Positions 1-8,319 of a stretch of DNA of 64,000 bases are shown in pieces. The notes beneath the pieces are model-generated. The model was given only the letters and a program-made list of their open reading frames with translations, was not told the origin of the DNA and ran no database searches. The stretch is from the NCBI RefSeq assembly GCF_003688285.1, contig NZ_RCNT01000006.1, positions 233,420-297,419 on the forward strand, read 5' to 3'. Made by a program: the position numbers and the translations under genes. Position 1 is the stretch's first letter. Every line of letters starts with the position of its first letter. The DNA is from Rhodophyticola porphyridii (lineage in GTDB: Bacteria; Pseudomonadota; Alphaproteobacteria; Rhodobacterales; Rhodobacteraceae).

Positions 1-67
1 GCTCGAAGGAACGGACTATCCCAAAGAAGAGCCGCTCCTGGTGCTGAGCTACACGAAGAAAGAGTGA
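1..67 (+). CDS. 3' end of an unknown gene (partial)
   Basis: The frame starting at base 2 is open to a TGA at 65-67 and ends in ...PLLVLSYTKKE. It stops 9 bases before the next start codon and shares its direction, so it is probably the preceding gene of the same element operon. Only about 21 residues are visible, too few to suggest a function. Confidence 0.45.
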   Translation, partial: LEGTDYPKEEPLLVLSYTKKE

Positions 68-76
68 GGAAGAGAC

Positions 77-487
77 ATGGCGATGTATGAGGTGAAGACC
101 GAAGGCCGGAAGCGCAGGAAGTCCCGCAAGGGAGGGAAGCTGCGCACGGCAGGACGCATCCTCGGGAAGGTTGCGCTCGCGCCTTTCCGCCTCGGCAAGG
201 CGGTCATCCTGCGCCCGCGCATGGTGATGGCGGCAGGTCTGGTCGGCGGCGTTCTTTATGTCGGAACGCCGCATGTCGGCTGGGACTACCAGTGCAACCA
301 TCCCACGCGCGGCGGTCAGCCCTGCCTGTCGGTCAGCTACTGCGCCTATTACGGCTTCCAGGGCCGCAGGGTGACATTTCCCGACTATGGCGAGCCGTGC
401 AGGCTGATCGGCTTCGTGCCCGTGGATTGGGAGAAGCTGGGCGCGGACGTGCGCGAACTGGTCATGAGCTATGTGAGGGAACTCTAA
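77..487 (+). CDS. Small basic membrane-anchored protein of unknown function
   Basis: This 136-residue protein was not recognised. Its first 35 residues are very rich in Lys and Arg. One hydrophobic segment follows (about residues 48-62, MVMAAGLVGGVLYVGTP), then a Cys-containing domain with four cysteines between about residues 73 and 108. That suggests a single-pass protein with a positively charged cytoplasmic N-terminus and an oxidised outer domain. An AGGAAGAG ribosome site lies just before the ATG. Its TAA overlaps the ATG of the next gene (TAATG), so the two are probably translationally coupled. It belongs to the element that ends at tRNA-Thr. Confidence 0.6.
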   Translation: MAMYEVKTEGRKRRKSRKGGKLRTAGRILGKVALAPFRLGKAVILRPRMVMAAGLVGGVLYVGTPHVGWDYQCNHPTRGGQPCLSVSYCAYYGFQGRRVTFPDYGEPCRLIGFVPVDWEKLGADVRELVMSYVREL

Positions 488-741
488 TGGACAGGAACAT
501 CCCTGAATTTTTCTACACGGTCGATCTCGGCCCGCATTTTGGGCCGAAGCTGGAGCGGCTCGCCGAATGGCGCTGCTGCGATGACCGCGAAGAGCTTGCG
601 GCCATCCTGCTCCAGCATGCCATCGAACAGGCCGAAATGAGGATGAAGGCCGATCTGTTCGATACGCTGGAGCCGGAGCTTCATGTGCAGCTTTTCGGCG
701 GAGACATCGGCGGCGATATCGATGACGAGATTCCCTTCTAA
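487..741 (+). CDS. Small acidic protein of unknown function
   Basis: This 84-residue acidic protein begins MDRNIPEFFYTVDLGPHF and ends in an Asp-rich tail (GGDIGGDIDDEIPF). The start is set by the overlap with the preceding stop codon (TAATG). No domain was recognised. The helical central part (about residues 25-60) with alternating Glu, Ala and Leu could be a protein-protein interaction segment. Its place between the basic membrane protein and the recombinase cargo makes an element-encoded accessory protein most likely, but this is inference. Confidence 0.55.
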   Translation: MDRNIPEFFYTVDLGPHFGPKLERLAEWRCCDDREELAAILLQHAIEQAEMRMKADLFDTLEPELHVQLFGGDIGGDIDDEIPF

Positions 742-761
742 CCCGCAGAAATTTGCGGGTT
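740..761 (+). terminator. Hairpin after the two small element genes
   Basis: The sequence AACCCGCA-GAAATT-TGCGGGTT is a perfect 8-bp stem with a 6-nt loop. It begins at the last bases of the preceding stop codon. Only a short TTT follows, so it is a weak terminator or an mRNA-stabilising hairpin. Confidence 0.45.
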
Positions 762-802
762 TCAGCGGAAATTTGGTAAAATAAAAGTAACAGATATGGA
801 GG

Positions 803-816
803 CCTCCTTCGGGAGG
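803..816 (+). promoter_or_regulatory. UUCG-tetraloop hairpin covering a ribosome binding site
   Basis: CCTCC-TTCG-GGAGG forms a 5-bp stem closed by C(UUCG)G, an unusually stable tetraloop. Its 3' arm, GGAGG at 812-816, is the only good Shine-Dalgarno sequence for the ATG at 825, spaced 8 nt. The fold would hide the ribosome site. A further GGAGG at 798-802 is complementary to the same CCTCC arm. Confidence 0.55.
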
Positions 817-824
817 GTGACGCC

Positions 825-1172
825 ATGAATGAAATGAAAACCACGACAGGTCTGGAGGGCCTGAGCGTACAGTTCGATACGGCCTCGAAGCCAATGATCT
901 TGGTCGATGTCGAGAAGTATCAGGCCTTCCTTGACGGCTGGGACGCGACGCAAGCCGAGAAGGAAGAGTTCCTCCAGAGGCATTGGAACATGATCGTAGG
1001 CTTCGTTGAAATGGGCTTCGGTGTCCATCCGCTGCAAGAAGTCTGTGGAAAAGAGGCCGAAAGTGGCGGCAAGACTGCCAGCCAAGCCTTCGATGCGGTA
1101 TGCTCGGACGAACCCGAACAAGAAGAAAAACCCAACGGATTCAGTCCGCAAGGGGGTCTGGAGGTAAGATGA
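825..1172 (+). CDS. Hypothetical element protein upstream of the recombinase
   Basis: This 115-residue acidic protein was not recognised. The middle part (about residues 30-70, VEKYQAFLDGWDATQAEKEEF) is predicted-helical, and the C-terminus is low-complexity and probably disordered. The ATG is preceded by GGAGGG inside a stable hairpin. Its TGA overlaps the recombinase start (ATGA at 1169-1172), so both should be made together. A gene placed here could be a recombination directionality factor or a regulator of the recombinase, but no DNA-binding motif was seen. Confidence 0.55.
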   Translation: MNEMKTTTGLEGLSVQFDTASKPMILVDVEKYQAFLDGWDATQAEKEEFLQRHWNMIVGFVEMGFGVHPLQEVCGKEAESGGKTASQAFDAVCSDEPEQEEKPNGFSPQGGLEVR

Positions 1173-2944
1173 AGGACGAGTACAAGAAGAGTGCAACGAT
1201 GGCACGCGCGCTGATCTATTGCCGCGTGTCATCAACCAAGCAAAGGATCGCTGGCGGCGGACTGGAAAGCCAGGAGCAGCGCTGCCGCGCCTATGCCGAT
1301 GATAAGGGTTATGAGGTCGAAGCCGTCTTCCCCGATGACGTGAGCGGCGGCGGCGACTTCATGAAGCGGCCAGGGATGGTTGCCCTTTTGAGCTATCTCG
1401 ACGCTCAGAAGGGCAAGCCGTATGTCGTCATCTTCGATGATCTTAAGCGCTTTGCGCGTGATACTGAGTTTCATTTGAAGCTACGCCGCGAATTCACAAA
1501 GCGCGGCGCAACGATTGAATGCCTGAATTTCCGTTTTGAAGATACGCCTGAAGGCAAGTTCATCGAAACCGTGATTGCGGCGCAGGGCGAGCTTGAGCGC
1601 GAACAAAACCGCCGCCAGGTCGTTCAGAAGATGAAAGCGCGCGTAGAAAGCGGATTTTGGGTTTTCCGCGCACCTGTCGGCTATCGCTATGTGAGCTCGG
1701 CCACGAGTGGCGGCAAGGTTCTCGTCCCTGACGAGGTTCTTGCGCCCGTGGTGCGTGAAGCGCTTGAAGGCTTTGCTTCTGGTCACTTCGCGTCACAGGC
1801 GGAAGTGCAGCGCTTCCTGGAACGCAACCCGCACTTTCCGAAGGACTTCAAGGACGGCTCACTGCGTGCGATGACGGTGACGCGCCTTCTGAAGAAGGTC
1901 GTGTACGCGGGCTATGTCGAAGCGCCGAAGTGGGGTGTCAGTCTTAGGAAAGGCCAGCATGAAGGCCTTATCAGTTTCGAGACGTATCAGCGTATTCAGG
2001 ACAATCTCGAAGGCCGCAAGCGGGCTCCTGCCGCGCGAAAAGACTACAACGAGGATTTTCCGCTGCGTGGCTTTGTGCTCTGTGACTGCTGCGGAAAGCC
2101 AATGACGGCGGCTTGGTCAAAGGGATGCCGCCGTCACTACCCCTATTATTTCTGCATCACGCGAGGATGTGAGGCGAAGAGCAAGTCTGTGCCGCGCGCG
2201 AAGATCGAAGACGGCTTCGCGGAGATTTTGAAGAGCATGCAGCCTGCGAAGGGGCTGTTTGCTCTAACGAAGGCGATGATGCGGGATGCTTGGGATATGC
2301 GCCTCGCAGCAGCCAAGAGCGACAAGGACGCTTTCAAGAAGCAGCTTGGCGACGTTGAGCGCCAGATCGACAGCCTTCTGGATCGGATTGTCGAAACCGA
2401 CAAGGCGTCGCTCGTCAGCGCATATGAGGCAAAGATCGAGAAGCTGGAACGCGACAAGATCGTACTTGCTGAAAGGCTGGAGAAAACAATCCCTCCGAAG
2501 GGACGGCTGGAGGAATGTATCGAACTCGCCCTGAAATTCCTGTCAAGTCCTTGGAATATTTATAAAAATGGTGATCACGCCATGCGTCAGCTAGTGCTCA
2601 GATTGGCGTTTTCGAAGCCGCTTCGGTACTGCAAAAATGGGGTGTATCGAACTCCCGATTTTTCCTTCCCTTTCAGCTCCTTAGGGGGATTTTCGGGGTC
2701 AAAAAGCGAGATGGTGCCGCAGGGGAGGATTGAACTCCCGACCTCGTCATTACCAATGACGCGCTCTACCACTGAGCTACTGCGGCCCGCGTTCTCGCGT
2801 GGGCGGTGGATTAGACGCTATTGCCCAATGACGCAAGCGCAATCTGGACCCTATCGCGCGCCTGCGGTAGAGAGGCAGGCATGGAGCGGAAGACCTCGAA
2901 AAACAACCGGTCAGAGAAGGGTAAAACCCGCGAAGACAGGTTGA
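1169..2944 (+). CDS. Large serine recombinase (site-specific integrase)
   Basis: This enzyme probably integrates and excises the element lying to the left. The 591-residue protein starts at 1169, 5 nt after GGAGG, rather than at the longer upstream in-frame start. The resolvase domain (about residues 10-160) carries the catalytic serine in YCRVSS. A Recombinase domain follows, then a zinc ribbon (CDCCGKP...CITRGC, about residues 310-345) and a coiled coil before the C-terminus. The frame stays open across the antisense strand of tRNA-Thr, so the last ~77 residues (including RIELPTSSLPMTRSTTEL) are encoded by tRNA and flanking chromosome. The C-terminus in the excised circle would differ. Confidence 0.9.
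   Translation: MKDEYKKSATMARALIYCRVSSTKQRIAGGGLESQEQRCRAYADDKGYEVEAVFPDDVSGGGDFMKRPGMVALLSYLDAQKGKPYVVIFDDLKRFARDTEFHLKLRREFTKRGATIECLNFRFEDTPEGKFIETVIAAQGELEREQNRRQVVQKMKARVESGFWVFRAPVGYRYVSSATSGGKVLVPDEVLAPVVREALEGFASGHFASQAEVQRFLERNPHFPKDFKDGSLRAMTVTRLLKKVVYAGYVEAPKWGVSLRKGQHEGLISFETYQRIQDNLEGRKRAPAARKDYNEDFPLRGFVLCDCCGKPMTAAWSKGCRRHYPYYFCITRGCEAKSKSVPRAKIEDGFAEILKSMQPAKGLFALTKAMMRDAWDMRLAAAKSDKDAFKKQLGDVERQIDSLLDRIVETDKASLVSAYEAKIEKLERDKIVLAERLEKTIPPKGRLEECIELALKFLSSPWNIYKNGDHAMRQLVLRLAFSKPLRYCKNGVYRTPDFSFPFSSLGGFSGSKSEMVPQGRIELPTSSLPMTRSTTELLRPAFSRGRWIRRYCPMTQAQSGPYRAPAVERQAWSGRPRKTTGQRRVKPAKTG
2712..2760. other. Probable attachment site (att) at the tRNA-Thr 3' half
   Basis: The element's recombinase gene runs directly into the 3' half of tRNA-Thr, and typical housekeeping sequence begins immediately beyond the tRNA. 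The crossover therefore probably lies in this segment. The matching direct repeat at the other end of the element would lie to the left of the window, so the exact core cannot be set. Confidence 0.5.
2712..2786 (-). tRNA. tRNA-Thr (anticodon GGT)
   Basis: The 75-nt minus-strand gene folds as a complete cloverleaf. It has a perfect 7-bp acceptor stem GCCGCAG/CTGCGGC, anticodon stem CGTCA/TGACG with loop TTGGTAA (anticodon GGT, threonine), T-stem GGGAG/CTCCC and an encoded CCA. Its 3' end faces the recombinase-bearing element, the usual geometry when an element integrates into the 3' half of a tRNA gene. Confidence 0.97.
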
Positions 2945-3030
2945 AATCGGCACTGAAAGCGAACCTTCAGCGCCGCAAGGCACAGGCCCGCGCGCGCGAT
3001 GCCGCCGTGGATAAAGAGACCAAAGAATAG
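2881..3030 (+). CDS. Small basic protein upstream of murA
   Basis: This 49-residue, strongly Lys/Arg-rich protein (MERKTSKNNRSEKGKTRED...) ends 12 nt before the murA start. A GAGAGGCAGG ribosome site precedes the ATG. To my recollection a similar short basic reading frame precedes murA in Rhodobacteraceae, which supports a real gene. It has no recognisable domain. Its charge suggests RNA or ribosome contact, but that is only inference. Confidence 0.6.
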   Translation: MERKTSKNNRSEKGKTREDRLKSALKANLQRRKAQARARDAAVDKETKE

Positions 3031-3042
3031 AGGCAGGTGGCA

Positions 3043-4314
3043 ATGGATTCGATTATTGTGGAGGGGAACGGACCGCTTTCGGGCCAGATCCCCATTTCGG
3101 GGGCGAAAAACACCTGTCTGAAACTGATGACGGCGGCGTTGCTGAGCGAGGAGCCGCTGACGCTGACCAATGTGCCGCGCCTGTCCGATATCCGGACGCT
3201 CAGCACGCTGCTCGAATCCCACGGCTGCGAAGTTGCGCTGCTGCAGGGCGGCCGTGTGATGGTGCTTTCGGCGCGCGAGATTACCAATCGCCGAGCGGAT
3301 TACGAGATCGTGCGCAAGCTGCGCGCCTCATTCAATGTCCTCGGCCCGCTTCTGGCGCGCGAGGGCGAGGCGATCGTATCGCTCCCCGGCGGCTGTGCGA
3401 TCGGTGCGCGCAAGGTCGATCTGCATATCATGGCGCTGGAAAAGCTGGGCGCCACGATCACGCTGGAGGAGGGGTATGTGCATGCCACCGCACCGGACGG
3501 GCTGACCGGCGCGGTCATCGAGTTTCCCTTCGTCTCGGTGGGGGCCACAGAAAACGCGCTGACGGCGGCGACCCTGGCCAAAGGCACGACCGTGATCAGG
3601 AATGCCGCGCGGGAGCCCGACACCGTCGATCTGGCGAAATGTCTGGTGGAGATGGGCGCGAAGATCAGCGGGGCGGGCACATCGGAGATCACCGTCGAAG
3701 GGGTGGACCGGCTGCATGCGGCCACCCATCAGGTGATCCCCGACCGGATCGAGATGGGCACCTTCATGATCGCGCCCGCAATCTGCGGCGGCGAGGTGGA
3801 GCTTCTGGGGGGCAGGCGGGATCTGCTTGAGGCCTTCTGCGAGAAGCTGGAGGCCGCCGGGATCGACATCACCGAAACCGAGGCGGGGCTGAAAGTTGCG
3901 CGCCGGAACGGGGCCGTGAGGGCGGTGGATGTCACCACGGCACCTTTCCCCGGCTTTCCCACGGATCTTCAGGCGCAGTTCATGGCGCTGATGTGCACCG
4001 CCGAGGGCACCAGCACGCTGGAAGAAACGATTTTCGAGAACCGCTTCATGCATGCGCCCGAACTGATCCGCATGGGCGCCCGGATTGATGTTCATGGCGG
4101 CACGGCGACCGTCACCGGGGTGAAAGGTCTGACCGGCGCGCCGGTGATGGCGACCGATCTGCGCGCAAGTGTCAGCCTGATCCTTGCAGGTCTTGCCGCA
4201 GAGGGTGAAACCACGGTGGCGCGGGTGTATCATCTGGATCGCGGGTATGAGCGGATCGAGGAAAAGCTTTCCGCCGTTGGCGCGAAGATTTCACGGGTGA
4301 AAGCGGATGGTTGA
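3043..4314 (+). CDS. murA: UDP-N-acetylglucosamine 1-carboxyvinyltransferase
   Basis: MurA transfers enolpyruvate from phosphoenolpyruvate to UDP-GlcNAc, the first committed step of peptidoglycan synthesis, in the cytoplasm. The 423-residue protein has the family N-terminus ([20 protein letters not shown]) and the active-site loop [15 protein letters not shown] with the catalytic, fosfomycin-reactive cysteine at about residue 118. The ATG at 3043 is preferred over the in-frame GTG at 3037 because AGGCAGG is then correctly spaced. The stop overlaps the next gene by 8 nt, so it leads a coupled operon. Confidence 0.97.
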   Translation: MDSIIVEGNGPLSGQIPISGAKNTCLKLMTAALLSEEPLTLTNVPRLSDIRTLSTLLESHGCEVALLQGGRVMVLSAREITNRRADYEIVRKLRASFNVLGPLLAREGEAIVSLPGGCAIGARKVDLHIMALEKLGATITLEEGYVHATAPDGLTGAVIEFPFVSVGATENALTAATLAKGTTVIRNAAREPDTVDLAKCLVEMGAKISGAGTSEITVEGVDRLHAATHQVIPDRIEMGTFMIAPAICGGEVELLGGRRDLLEAFCEKLEAAGIDITETEAGLKVARRNGAVRAVDVTTAPFPGFPTDLQAQFMALMCTAEGTSTLEETIFENRFMHAPELIRMGARIDVHGGTATVTGVKGLTGAPVMATDLRASVSLILAGLAAEGETTVARVYHLDRGYERIEEKLSAVGAKISRVKADG

Positions 4315-4774
4315 AGATGCCCGGTTTGAAGATGGCGGCGAGGGGCCGATTGCACTGAAGGCGCTGGACGCGGAAGATCTGAAGGTAATCTCGGCGCTGG
4401 TTCAGGATGCTGTTTTCCCTGTCACCGAAATGACCTGGGACCGCAGAAAGCGCCGGTTTGCCGTGTTGCTCAACCGTTTTCGATGGGAAGACCGCGGAGG
4501 CAAGACTCCGCCCGAACGGGTGCAGGCGGTGCTGGTGTTCGAAGATGCGATGGCGGTGGCCAGCCAGGGCGTGGATCAGGCGGACCGGGATCTGATCCTG
4601 TCGCTTTTGTCGCTCGATTGGACACCGGGCGAGGACGGCACCGGCCGTGTCACGCTGGTTCTGGCCGGCGACGGGGCCGTGGCCATTGAGGTCGAAGCGC
4701 TGGAGGTGACTTTGAAAGACGTGACCCGGCCCTATATCGCCCCGTCGGGCAAAGTGCCCGATCACCCGGAATGA
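4307..4774 (+). CDS. DUF2948 family protein
   Basis: This 155-residue protein of unknown function matches the DUF2948 family in length and pattern ([20 protein letters not shown]...[20 protein letters not shown]). In Rhodobacteraceae it sits between murA and hisD, as here. It overlaps murA by 8 nt at its start and the next gene by 4 nt (ATGA) at its end, so it is co-translated. No catalytic motif is visible and no signal peptide is present, so it is cytoplasmic. Confidence 0.85.
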   Translation: MVEDARFEDGGEGPIALKALDAEDLKVISALVQDAVFPVTEMTWDRRKRRFAVLLNRFRWEDRGGKTPPERVQAVLVFEDAMAVASQGVDQADRDLILSLLSLDWTPGEDGTGRVTLVLAGDGAVAIEVEALEVTLKDVTRPYIAPSGKVPDHPE

Positions 4775-5286
4775 CCGGGCGCGGCCTTCTGGTGCGGAGG
4801 GCCCGGGCAGAGGATGCACCGGCAGCGTCTGAGGTCTTATGCGCGTCGATCACGCGGCTCTGCCGTGCCGATCATGGCGACGATCCGAAGGTGATCGCGG
4901 GATGGGTGGCCAACAAGACGCCCGACTGGGTGCGTCGGATGATCGGTGACGAGACCGGTATGGTGTTCGTCGCGGAGCGGGGCGGACGGATCGTGGGGGT
5001 CGGTATGATCGGGGAGTTGGATCCGGCGGCAGGCAAGGGGGCCGTGCTGCTGAATTACGTCGACCCCACGGACCGCGGAACCGGTGTCAGCACGGCGGTC
5101 CTGGCCCATATGGAGCTCCAGATGCAAGGGCAGGGCGTCAGACGCGCGCACCTGGTCAGCACCCGGACGGCGCGCCGTTTCTACGAAAAGGCGGGCTGGC
5201 AGGCGGTGATCACCGATCGGCAGGGCGGCCCGGTCGAGGGCGTTCCGATGGAAAAATGGTTGACGCCTGCAGGGTTGGCGCGATGA
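4771..5286 (+). CDS. GNAT family N-acetyltransferase
   Basis: This 171-residue protein has the GNAT fold pattern. The N-terminal strand is LLVRRARAEDAPAASEV, the central strands are MVFVAERGGRIVGVGMI, a degenerate acetyl-CoA loop follows (DPTDRGTGVSTAVLAHME, about residues 92-110), and the end motif is RRFYEKAGW. The substrate is unknown. It overlaps the DUF2948 gene (ATGA) and the next acetyltransferase gene by 4 nt, so the three are a coupled string. The two acetyltransferases are too different in sequence to be a recent tandem duplication. Confidence 0.85.
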   Translation: MTGRGLLVRRARAEDAPAASEVLCASITRLCRADHGDDPKVIAGWVANKTPDWVRRMIGDETGMVFVAERGGRIVGVGMIGELDPAAGKGAVLLNYVDPTDRGTGVSTAVLAHMELQMQGQGVRRAHLVSTRTARRFYEKAGWQAVITDRQGGPVEGVPMEKWLTPAGLAR

Positions 5287-5777
5287 CGGTTCGGCGGTTG
5301 ACGCCCGCGGATGCGGATGCTTTCCGCCGGATACGCTTGCAGATGCTTCGGACCGACCCCACCGCCTTCGGCTCGAGCCACGCGGATTGGGCGCGGAAAT
5401 CGCTTGCGGAGATCGGGGACTGGATCGCGAAGATGCACCTGTTCGCCGAGATGCGGGACGGCAAATGCCGGGCCACGGGCGCGTGGTATCTGCGCCCGGA
5501 AGGCTCAGCGGACGGTCGCGGCCATGTGATTGCGGTCTACACGATGCCCGAGTTGCGCCGGCAGGGGCTTTTTCGCCAGATCATGCAGATGCTGGAGCAG
5601 GACGCGCGCAGGAATGGTGTGGTGCAGCTTGAGCTGGACGTATCTGCCAGCCAGCCCGCGGCCCAGGCAGGCTATCTGGCGCTTGGCTATGGCGAGATCG
5701 GGCGGCGCCCGGGCGCAAAATGTCATGATGGGGTTTGCTCCGACACGATCACGATGCGGAAGCGTCTGCCTGCCTAG
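5283..5777 (+). CDS. GNAT family N-acetyltransferase
   Basis: This 164-residue acetyltransferase begins MTVRRLTPADADAFRRIRL. It contains the acetyl-CoA binding segment VYTMPELRRQGLFRQIMQML (about residues 91-110) and the final GNAT motif AQAGYLALGY. It resembles the branch that often has the segment RTDPTAFGSSHAD. The start at 5283 overlaps the preceding stop by 4 nt, whereas the longer in-frame start at 5256 has no better ribosome site. The substrate is unknown. Confidence 0.85.
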   Translation: MTVRRLTPADADAFRRIRLQMLRTDPTAFGSSHADWARKSLAEIGDWIAKMHLFAEMRDGKCRATGAWYLRPEGSADGRGHVIAVYTMPELRRQGLFRQIMQMLEQDARRNGVVQLELDVSASQPAAQAGYLALGYGEIGRRPGAKCHDGVCSDTITMRKRLPA

Positions 5778-5840
5778 GCAGCGCTTGAGACCCGGAGCCG
5801 CGCGCGCTATGGCTCGGCCCGACGGTCTGGAGGCAAGGAT

Positions 5841-7163
5841 ATGCCGATTTTTCTCAACAGGGACGAACCCGGGTTCGAAACCCGCTTCGCCGCGCTTCTG
5901 GAGATGAAGCGCGAGGATGCGCCCGAGGTGGATGATGTGGTCGCCCGGATTATCTCGGATGTCCGCGCGCGCGGCGATGCGGCGGTGATCGAGTTGACGG
6001 AACGGTTCGACCGTCTGTCTCTGACGCCCGAAACTATGGCCTTCACCAGCGATGAGATCGCCGAGGCGGTCGCCCGGGTTCCCGCCGTTGAACGCGCGGC
6101 GCTGGAACTGGCCGCCGACCGTATCCGCGCCTATCACGTGCGTCAGATGCCGGAAGATCAAAGCTGGACCGATCCCGACGGCGCCACGCTTGGCTGGCGC
6201 TGGACCCCGGTGGAGGCGGCCGGGCTCTACGTACCGGGCGGGCTTGCCAGCTATCCGTCATCGGTTCTGATGAACGCGATCCCGGCGCAGGTCGCGGGGG
6301 TGAACCGGCTGGTGGTTTGCGCGCCGACGCCCGATGGCGTGGCGAACCCGCTGGTTCTTCTGGCGGCGCAGCTTTCGGGCGTGGACGTCGTTTATCGCGT
6401 GGGCGGTGCACAGGCCGTGGCCGCCATGGCCTATGGTACCGACACGATCCTCCCCGTGGACAAGATCACCGGGCCCGGCAACGCCTATGTGGCGGCGGCA
6501 AAGCGCCGGGTCTTCGGCAAGGTCGGCATCGACATGATCGCCGGGCCGTCCGAGATTCTGGTGATTGCGGACCGGCATAACGATCCGGACTGGATTGCCG
6601 TCGACCTGCTGAGCCAGGCTGAACATGACGCCTCCGCGCAGTCGATCCTGATCACCGATGATGCGGCCTTCGGCCGGGCCGTGGCCGATGCTGTCGACAA
6701 GAGGCTTGAAACGCTGGAACGCCGCGCCATCGCAGGCCCAAGCTGGCGCGATTATGGCGCGGTCATCACTGTCGATACTCTCGATCAGGCAGCGATGCTG
6801 TCCAACCGCATTGCGCCCGAGCATCTGGAGCTTTGCGTTGCCGACCCGCACGCGCTTCTGACCAAGATCCGGCATGCGGGCGCAATTTTCATCGGCCAAT
6901 GGACGCCCGAGGCAATCGGCGATTACATCGGGGGTCCGAACCACGTGCTGCCGACGGCGCGATCGGCGCGGTTTTCCTCGGGGTTGAGCGTGATGGATTT
7001 TCTCAAACGCACCACTTTGGCCGAAATGTCGCCTGCGGCCTTGCGCGCCATAGGCCCGGCTGCGGAAACTCTGGCAAGGTCCGAAAGCCTCGAAGCACAC
7101 GGATTGTCTATCCGGGCCAGGCTTGACCGATTGAATGACGGCCCATTGGAAGAAGGCCATTGA
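5841..7163 (+). CDS. hisD: Histidinol dehydrogenase
   Basis: HisD oxidises L-histidinol to L-histidine in two NAD-linked steps, the last reactions of histidine synthesis. The 440-residue length is normal. Visible family motifs are KITGPGNAYVAAAKR, IAGPSEILVIAD, the zinc/active-site region LLSQAEHDASAQS, IAPEHLEL with the catalytic Glu-His pair, and GGPNHVLPT. A ribosome site (AGGCAAGGA region) precedes the ATG. The gap to the preceding acetyltransferase gene is only about 60 nt, so it may share the murA transcript. Confidence 0.97.
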   Translation: MPIFLNRDEPGFETRFAALLEMKREDAPEVDDVVARIISDVRARGDAAVIELTERFDRLSLTPETMAFTSDEIAEAVARVPAVERAALELAADRIRAYHVRQMPEDQSWTDPDGATLGWRWTPVEAAGLYVPGGLASYPSSVLMNAIPAQVAGVNRLVVCAPTPDGVANPLVLLAAQLSGVDVVYRVGGAQAVAAMAYGTDTILPVDKITGPGNAYVAAAKRRVFGKVGIDMIAGPSEILVIADRHNDPDWIAVDLLSQAEHDASAQSILITDDAAFGRAVADAVDKRLETLERRAIAGPSWRDYGAVITVDTLDQAAMLSNRIAPEHLELCVADPHALLTKIRHAGAIFIGQWTPEAIGDYIGGPNHVLPTARSARFSSGLSVMDFLKRTTLAEMSPAALRAIGPAAETLARSESLEAHGLSIRARLDRLNDGPLEEGH

Positions 7164-7166
7164 GTG

Positions 7167-7649
7167 ATGACCATGCATTTGACCCATATTGAAATCGACA
7201 CGACGGGACTGCCCGCGCCCACGCCCGAGATCGAGCAGGAGCGCAAGGTCGCGATTTTCGATCTGCTGGAGGACAATTCCTTCGTTCTTCCCGCCCGCGA
7301 CGAGCGCGCGGTGCCGCCAGGTCCCTACCGGCTGTCGCTGGCGATCCGCGAGAAACGTCTGGTCTTCGACGTGACCACCGATGACGGCGCACCCGCGGCG
7401 GAGTTCCACCTGTCGCTCAGCCCGTTCCGGCAGGTGGTCAAGGATTACTGGCAGATCTGCGAAAGCTATTTCGACGCGGTGAAAAAACTTCCCCCCAGCC
7501 AGATCGAGGCGATCGACATGGCGCGTCGCGGCATCCACAACGAGGGTGCGCGCGTGTTGCAGGAACGGCTGGACGGCAAGGCGGAGGTCGATATCGACAC
7601 CGCCCGGCGGCTCTTTACCCTGATCTGTGTCCTGCATTTCGGGGCCTAG
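7167..7649 (+). CDS. UPF0262 family protein
   Basis: This 160-residue protein of unknown function matches UPF0262 (FDLLEDNSFVLP, GPYRLSLAIREKRLVFDV, LSPFRQVVKDYWQICESYFDAVK, DMARRGIHNEGARVL). The family is conserved in alphaproteobacteria and commonly lies between hisD and a low-Mr phosphatase gene, as here. The ATG at 7167 is chosen because GGAAGAAGG is spaced 10 nt away; a GTG at 7164 and an ATG at 7173 are alternatives. It follows hisD directly and is probably co-transcribed. Confidence 0.9.
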   Translation: MTMHLTHIEIDTTGLPAPTPEIEQERKVAIFDLLEDNSFVLPARDERAVPPGPYRLSLAIREKRLVFDVTTDDGAPAAEFHLSLSPFRQVVKDYWQICESYFDAVKKLPPSQIEAIDMARRGIHNEGARVLQERLDGKAEVDIDTARRLFTLICVLHFGA

Positions 7650-7655
7650 GACGAC

Positions 7656-8141
7656 GTGGGTCAGGCGTTTCCCAGTTCGGTCCTGTTCTGTTGCGATCAC
7701 AATGCCACCCGGTCGCCCATGGCCGAAGGGCTGATGAAGAAGTTCTACGGCCACCGGGCGTATGTCCAGTCCGCCGGGGTGAAGCATGAACTGGAGATCG
7801 ACGGCTTCGCCGTAGCGGTCTGCGCGGAACTGGGTGTGGAACTGGCCCGCCATCGGGTGCGCAGCTTCGACGAGATGCAGGAATGGGGAGACGATCTTTC
7901 GGGGTTCGATCTTGTGGTGGCCCTGTCGCCCGCCAGCCAGCGCATGGCGCTGGAATTCACCCGCCACTACCATCTGGATGTCGAATACTGGCCGATCCTG
8001 GACCCGACCGGTCTGGGCGAGACGCGCGAGGCCAAGCTTGCCGCCTATCGTCAGGCCCGCGACCAGATCATCGACCGGATGCAGGACCGGTTTGGCCCGC
8101 CCCTGGAACCTGCGGACGGGTCGGCGGGCGAGGCAGACTGA
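7656..8141 (+). CDS. Low-molecular-weight protein tyrosine phosphatase family protein
   Basis: This 161-residue protein has the P-loop CDHNATRS (Cys13, five residues, Arg19) near its N-terminus, as in low-Mr phosphatases and related arsenate reductases. The C-terminal general-acid aspartate is probably in ILDPTG. The start is GTG at 7656, six nt after the UPF0262 stop. Arsenate reductase activity is possible, but there is no ars gene nearby and the gene order is a conserved housekeeping one, so a phosphatase of unknown substrate is the safer reading. Confidence 0.88.
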   Translation: MGQAFPSSVLFCCDHNATRSPMAEGLMKKFYGHRAYVQSAGVKHELEIDGFAVAVCAELGVELARHRVRSFDEMQEWGDDLSGFDLVVALSPASQRMALEFTRHYHLDVEYWPILDPTGLGETREAKLAAYRQARDQIIDRMQDRFGPPLEPADGSAGEAD

Positions 8142-8319
8142 GCCGCGAAGGACATCCGCAGCGGGCCATCACCTCGGGCCGGGACGGGCGTGACGCGCCG
8201 CAAGCACACAGCTTTGCCGCTAAATCCGGGCTGGAACAGTTTTGCCTTGAAAAACGGGCGCTCAGGGCGCATTTACCCGCTACCCGCAGATTGGGCGGGT
8301 CGTTAAGCAAGGAGAGACC

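Noticed and set aside
2712..2944. The C-terminal tail of the recombinase as a conserved functional protein domain.
   Set aside because: It is read from the antisense strand of a tRNA gene, so its apparent conservation across databases would reflect tRNA conservation, not selection on the peptide.
6258..7973. A 571-residue minus-strand open frame opposite hisD, UPF0262 and the phosphatase gene.
   Set aside because: It lies wholly antisense to three conserved genes, has no domain and shows the composition of a frame shadow.
7656..8141. An arsenate reductase.
   Set aside because: The P-loop fits, but no other arsenic gene is near and the position in the hisD-infA block is a conserved housekeeping one.
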